This document shows, one piece after another, positions 59,183 to 64,000 of a stretch of 64,000 nucleotides of DNA. A program made the position numbers and the translations under genes. Source of the DNA: Sarcocystis neurona (Eukaryota; Apicomplexa; Conoidasida; Eucoccidiorida; Sarcocystidae). The DNA lies in contig KL647304.1 of NCBI GenBank assembly GCA_000727475.1, forward strand, positions 474,272 to 538,271, in the 5' to 3' direction. Below the pieces are notes generated by a model. That model was not told where the DNA came from, searched no databases, and saw nothing but the letters and a program-made list of their open reading frames with translations. The stretch's first letter is position 1; each line of letters opens with the position of its first letter.

Positions 59183-60510
59183 ACTGCGGGGACGCGCAGA
59201 GCAAATGTGCGACCCCAACTAGTGCAGCAGTGCTGCTGCACTAGCAGCAGCAACTTGTCACTACGAAATACACACAAGGCTTCATTACAGCGTCGACGGT
59301 GGACGCGAGGACTGCGTCAAGAGCAGCAGCAGCAACCCCAAGTTTTGAAGAAGCGGCAGCAGCTGCAGCAGCGAAGCAGCACTACAAAATCGTCTCCCTT
59401 ACCGAGAATCACACTTGTGCTGGAGACGGTGCAGTGCCTCTAATCAAAAGAATAATTTTCCATGGATACGCCAGCACATGCATCCCTATACGTGCTGTAT
59501 CTTAAGCAGTACACATCTGTATATGCTTGTGTGCGTGAGGACGCATATACAGAAAATTTTATTTACATATTCACGCTCACACGACTGTCCATACTGTCCA
59601 GAGGTGAACATGTTCAGTAAGTAGTAGTGCGTCGGATAACAGTGTCTGTGTGTGTTGCTGTATGGCGGGGCAAGTTCCGCATGCAGACTCCCTGCGCAGC
59701 CCATGGCGAGCGTCCACAGATGCCGCTCTTTTGTCATGGCAGCTGGCAGCTGCGTGCGCGAGCTTTGATGTGTGGCAGCAGCTCGGACTGCAGTGAAGTA
59801 CGCAACAACGCTGCAACACGACGACAGCAGCAGCAGCGGCAGCGACACAGCAGCGAGAGTCGCGAGGAGAGGTGCAGCAGCAGTGCGACGCAGGTGATGC
59901 AACAACAGCAGCGGCAACAGCGCCAACGAGAAAAGCAGCCCTCTCGCCTGCGACGTCGAAAAATAGAGACAGCTGCGGCAGCCGCGCTCATCCCCAGTGG
60001 TCTTCTCGCATGCAATATAATGCAAGCATTACAAGCAAACAAACACGCACACACACATACATATATATTGCATAAGCAACTGCAAATACATATATATGTA
60101 AGTATGAGTGGAAAGATAGATATGTGCTCATCACAGGTACAAACTTGGTAAGCGATATGCAGTGCCATCAGCCCCCCAGTGTATAGTGAGTCTATACATA
60201 CAAAGATATACACATAAATATGTCTAGTCGTCTATTTGTATACAGCAATTGCGTACGGGTGGGTGCGTGCAGGACTTTTTGCAGGACCACAGCTGTGTAT
60301 TGCGGCAGGCCCAGGAAGCACGGCAAGAACCGCCTCAGTAGCAGAAAAGGAAGAACCTGCGTGGCTGAACTGAATGCAGGCAGAAGGCAGCCCGAAAGGC
60401 GAAGGGGAAAGTGCTTGGCCGACGCGGTGGCGCACGCGCCGGTGGCTGTACGTACACCGTAAGGCCGAGGGAGGGACACGGAAGTGAAAACGAAAACATT
60501 CTCACCGCAG

Positions 60511-60660
60511 GATGCAGAGGAGGAAGGGGACAAAGTCGTGACGCCGCCGGATGTTCTCGTTTTTCCAGCGCTGCAGAAATGCCGCGTAGAAACGGATGAA
60601 AGCGGGGACTTCGTAGAAGCAGCAAAGCATCAGCAGCGTATGCCGAAACCACTCGCATGC
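60511..60660. other. Exon-like segment open on both strands
   Basis: On plus, after an ACCGCAG acceptor, the frame reads DAEEEGDKVVTPPDVLVFPA then LQKCRVETDESGDFVEAAK. On minus, the codon-aligned frame reads LLMLCCFYEVPAFIRFYAAF then LQRWKNENIRRRHDFVPF and ends at a CG|GTGAGA donor (60506/60505). Both look natural: the minus version would be membrane-associated, the plus version acidic and soluble. Only one is likely real. The right-edge gene and the exon at 61733-61804 favour minus. Confidence 0.35.
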
Positions 60661-61732
60661 AGCAGCAGCACACGCACCGGCCACGCACGTCGTAACACAA
60701 AAGAGCGGAGCGTATATACAGAGAGATGCAAGTAAATCTGCGTAGCCTGAGTCTGCAAACATGTACGCACGTATATATATATATAGAATATATATGAAGA
60801 GAGAGAGTAACCGGTCGACTCGCTGTGTCTTGACGACGTCCCCTGCCTGAAGAGGTGGCAGCGAACAAGGCAGAAGAGGCAGCTGCACGTGCAGCAGAAA
60901 GGCGTGTCGGGCATCAGGTACGCATGCAGCAGCGGGATGCAGAAACGCACGCGGCAGCACTGCATGCGGCACCGCCTCTCCGTCAGCAGCTGCGTGGCCC
61001 GCAGCACAGGCAAGGCTACGTGATCTTCAGCACTGCTGCCTGCAGCAGACGAGCGGGGGCGGCCCCTCGCCGGGCCAGCAGCCGCACACGCAGCAGCAAA
61101 GTCTTGCAGCCAAGAGCAGCGAGTGCAACCTGCAGCAGCCTGTGAGAGGCGGCACTGACGCATGCGCGAGGTGGCAATGACGCGTGCGCCCAGGGCACAA
61201 CGGCTACAAGCAGCACGAGACGCAACTTCACACGTACGACGGCGGACGTCGACACACTACCCCTTCGTAGCAATCCACGGCCACATATATAAAAAAAGTT
61301 CGTTTTTGTGTTGGCATCGTTCCGACTACAGGGGCCCAGACGACGCAGCAGCACAGCGCCGATGTTCAGATGAGAGAGTAGTGCCAACGACTCACTTAGC
61401 ACCGCCACGAAGCAGCCACACAGCAGCAACGCTCGAGCGTCTAGATACGCACATCTAGACGCGTACATAGAGAGAGACAGGCACACACGTAGACAGGAGT
61501 CGCGTCCTGGTTGTGCTGCGGAGACAGACACACATCAAGGAAATGAAGAGTCAGCCTTCGGTGCACGTCCGTACAGACAAATTTAGACGTATACGCACAG
61601 GCACATACATAGGCGTACACGTGTGGACAGAAAAACTCGAAAGATGTGTAGAGATACACGGCTGTTCCCGCAGTATAAATTCGGGAAGCGAATTTGTGGG
61701 GAGAGTGAACGTAGAAGTGGAGAGCCTCTTAC

Positions 61733-61804
61733 TGCACGAATGTCCAGCTCCTCGAGCTCCCGCAGCTCCAGAAGCCGCCGCTTCTCCTTCGCCTGTCGCA
61801 CTAC
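61733..61804 (-). CDS. Probable internal exon, charged helix
   Basis: A strong acceptor (CTGTCTCTGTGCAG) and a GTAAGA donor enclose exactly 24 codons: VVRQAKEKRRLLELRELEEL then DIRA. An amphipathic, charged coiled-coil helix. It is on the strand of the exon entering at the right edge, so the two may belong to one gene. Family not recognised. Confidence 0.5.
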
Positions 61805-62039
61805 CTGCACAGAGACAGCAGCACCAGCAGCCGCAGCAAAGTCAACCCAGTGGTGCTACGCGCTCACGTCCTGTACATACACGTATAAATTTGAGAGAAT
61901 ATTTCCTTCTGAGCAGCAGAAGCAGTCAACACTCGTCGCCGTCAACCACGTCCCCCTCTTCTCCAATGCTTTGCTATCTACTCGCCTCTCTCTCTCTACA
62001 GATATACGTATATGTATACTTACATACGTTTATATGAGG

Positions 62040-62640
62040 GATATACTCCTCCCTCTCGCTGTATACTTATGTATCTCCCTCACTATATATATATGTATAA
62101 ATATATGTAGGCGTACAGTCATCTCTCTCTATATATATATGTGCATATATGTCCATATGTGTATATAGAGGACATACTTCTCTCTCTCGCTGTTTTCTTG
62201 TGTGCGTCTCCCTATGTATGCCGACACATGTATATATATAGGCATACAATTATTTCTCTCTCTCTGCATATATATACATATGTATGTGTGGGGCATATAC
62301 TTCTCTTTCTATTTACTTTTGTGTGTCCGTGTGTGTGTGTGTGTGCGCATGTGTATACGTCTCTCTCTCTCTATATATATATATGTCGATATATATATAT
62401 AGGCGTATAGGGTACCTCTCGCTCTCTACGTATACATAAATATATATATATATATGTATCTAGGCATATATTCGACTCTATTTGTGTGTCTGTCTGCGTC
62501 TCTTTTTCCTTCTCTCCGTCTCTCCCTCGGTATATATACAGGCATGTAGTTATCTCTACCTGCATCTCTCTCTCCGTCCCTCTATATATACACGTACGCA
62601 TATAGTTATCTCTGTCTGTCTGTCTGTCTCTATCTATCTA
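62040..62640. repeat. Degenerate minisatellite, unit about 110-130 bp
   Basis: Recurrent order: (TC)n, (TA)n, TGTATATAGG or GGCATA, then ACTTCTCTCTCTCGCTGT-like words. Units begin near 62044, 62164 and 62288, with more diverged ones to about 62600. Not coding. Confidence 0.65.
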
Positions 62641-62659
62641 TATATATATATAAATACAT

Positions 62660-62742
62660 GTACGTACATGGGTATACACACAAGCACGCTGTGGGTATGC
62701 AGCAGACACGCAGACACGTACACACACACAAACACATACATA

Positions 62743-62773
<31 letters not shown>

Positions 62774-63011
62774 ACACACAGATGCATACAAATATATATA
62801 TATATATATATATACATACACGCATACAAATACACAGATGCATGCGCACCTACGCATACACATACGTGTGTACATACATATATATATATATATACATACA
62901 CACAGATGCATAAGCATACATATATACATATATATATATATACACATATATATACATACACACAAATGCATACACATACACACACATATGTTCACACATA
63001 TATATATATAC

Positions 63012-63042
<31 letters not shown>

Positions 63043-63300
63043 CATACATACGTACAGATACACATACATACACATACCTGCACATACACACATATATATA
63101 CACACACAGATGCATACGCATACATATATATATATATACATGTATACATACACACAAATGCATACACGTACACACATGTGTACACACACACATATATATA
63201 CATATATATATATATAGAGAGAGAGAGAGACGGAGAGACGTATACATACACATACAAACACCCACGAACACATTCATATACATACACACACATGTATTCA
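62660..63300. repeat. ATACACACA/(TA)n array
   Basis: About 640 bp of alternating (TA)n and ACACACAxATGCATACA blocks with an AGATGCATA or AAATGCATA core recurring at roughly 60-70 bp spacing. It produces long Tyr/Ile/Cys/Val frames on both strands that are artefacts of composition. Confidence 0.8.
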
Positions 63301-63762
63301 CATACAGACACCCATACACACAGAGGCCCTGTGTGAGTTGTTCTGGCTGCAGCAGTTGCCGTTCCGACAAATATTTCGCGCGGCAAGGCAGGCCGTGGAC
63401 AACAGGTGTAGTACCTTTGCAAGTGTAAATATCTCCCTGTGGCCGTTTTGCATACGTAGATACACCCCACACTTTCGCGTTTCATTTGCTCCTGAAGGGA
63501 GCAGGCCGCAGGACGGGCGGACGAGCGCCACAAGGCCAGGGGAGCGCGAGAGAGGTATACACACAAGAAGAGAGGGACAGACACGGACAATTCAAAACAG
63601 AGAAGGCACAACAGAGAGAGACGAAAAGGAAGAAATTGCGACAGATAGAGAGAGCGAGACAGATAGAAACGGAAACAGATGGAGGAGAATCTGAGAGAGG
63701 GATAGAGACAGCGAAAGAAGGGACTGTCTGCCTGTTTGAAGGAACGTGAGCAGCAGAGAAAC

Positions 63763-63936
63763 TCTCGTTGTTCGATAGGGACTACACGAACATTTCTCAG
63801 TTCTTCCAGATTTTCGGGCAACTGCTCGATCGACGGAATATCCGTCGCGTCGAGGTGGTCGTCTTCCACCTCCTCGTCCAACGCCAGATCCTCTCCTAGA
63901 CAAATGCGTTTCACATTTGCACGTTGCGCCAGAATT
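63763..63936 (-). CDS. Exon of an unknown gene entering from the right edge
   Basis: Acceptor TTTACTGCAG at 63937, then about 57 codons: ILAQRANVKRICLGEDLALD, EEVEDDHLDATDIPSIEQLP, ENLEELRNVRVVPIEQRE. Acidic, natural composition with no repeats. The 3' border is not certain; 63763 assumes a GTTTCT donor, and GTGTAG at 63787 is an alternative. A (CAG)n run on the plus strand lies just beyond the acceptor, so the upstream intron is CTG-rich on the sense strand, as in the RBBP4-like gene. Confidence 0.5.
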
Positions 63937-64000
63937 CTGCAGTAAAAGCAGCAGCAGCAGCTCCAGCAGTGCAGCAGCAGCTCGTCAACACCGGAAGGAC

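Noticed and set aside
62630..63914. Very long Tyr/Ile/Val/Cys frames on both strands
   Set aside because: Direct products of the ATACACACA/(TA)n array. Only the first about 57 codons of the minus frame at 63914 look coding.

Overview
The window looks like nuclear DNA of a coccidian apicomplexan, most likely an Eimeria species. Genes are intron-rich with GT..AG introns, coding exons are crowded with CAG trinucleotides (runs of Gln, Ala or Ser), and the rest is full of (TA)n, (CA)n and (CTG)n tracts. I see no bacterial operon structure, rRNA, tRNA, CRISPR or convincing transposon. The genus is an inference.

Layout. (1) 1-20 kb is repeat-rich. It starts with the last bases of a plus-strand exon, then a TA minisatellite interrupted by a 640-N gap (769-1408). 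Candidate Gln-rich minus-strand exons follow (2.7-6.1 kb), then a minus-strand gene starting with a hydrophobic leader (10.5-11.5 kb), then a minus-strand gene of the GEX1/KAR5/Brambleberry nuclear-fusion family (about 11.9-19.6 kb). (2) About 20-35 kb is repeat-poor and almost free of CAG/CTG and TA tracts. Its one clear gene is a 308-codon minus-strand ORF with a signal peptide, two N-glycosylation sequons and a hydrophobic C-terminal tail (25.6-26.5 kb). (3) 36.4-55.0 kb is one very large plus-strand gene, a homologue of the histone-binding WD40 protein RBBP4/RBBP7/MSI1. I resolved it into 14 exons whose phases all join, giving about 943 residues: a low-complexity N-terminal extension of about 510 residues followed by a complete WD40 chaperone of about 435 residues. 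(4) 55-64 kb is repeat-rich with small candidate exons on both strands and a long TA/CA array (62.0-63.3 kb). A minus-strand gene enters from the right edge.

The two best genes have unrelated jobs: chromatin assembly or histone binding (RBBP4-like) and fusion of gamete nuclei (GEX1-like). Nothing suggests that neighbouring genes form a functional cluster. The most striking general feature is a strand switch of the same trinucleotide: coding exons carry CAG on the sense strand, while the introns of the large gene carry CTG, and several (CTG)n runs end in the CAG used as splice acceptor.
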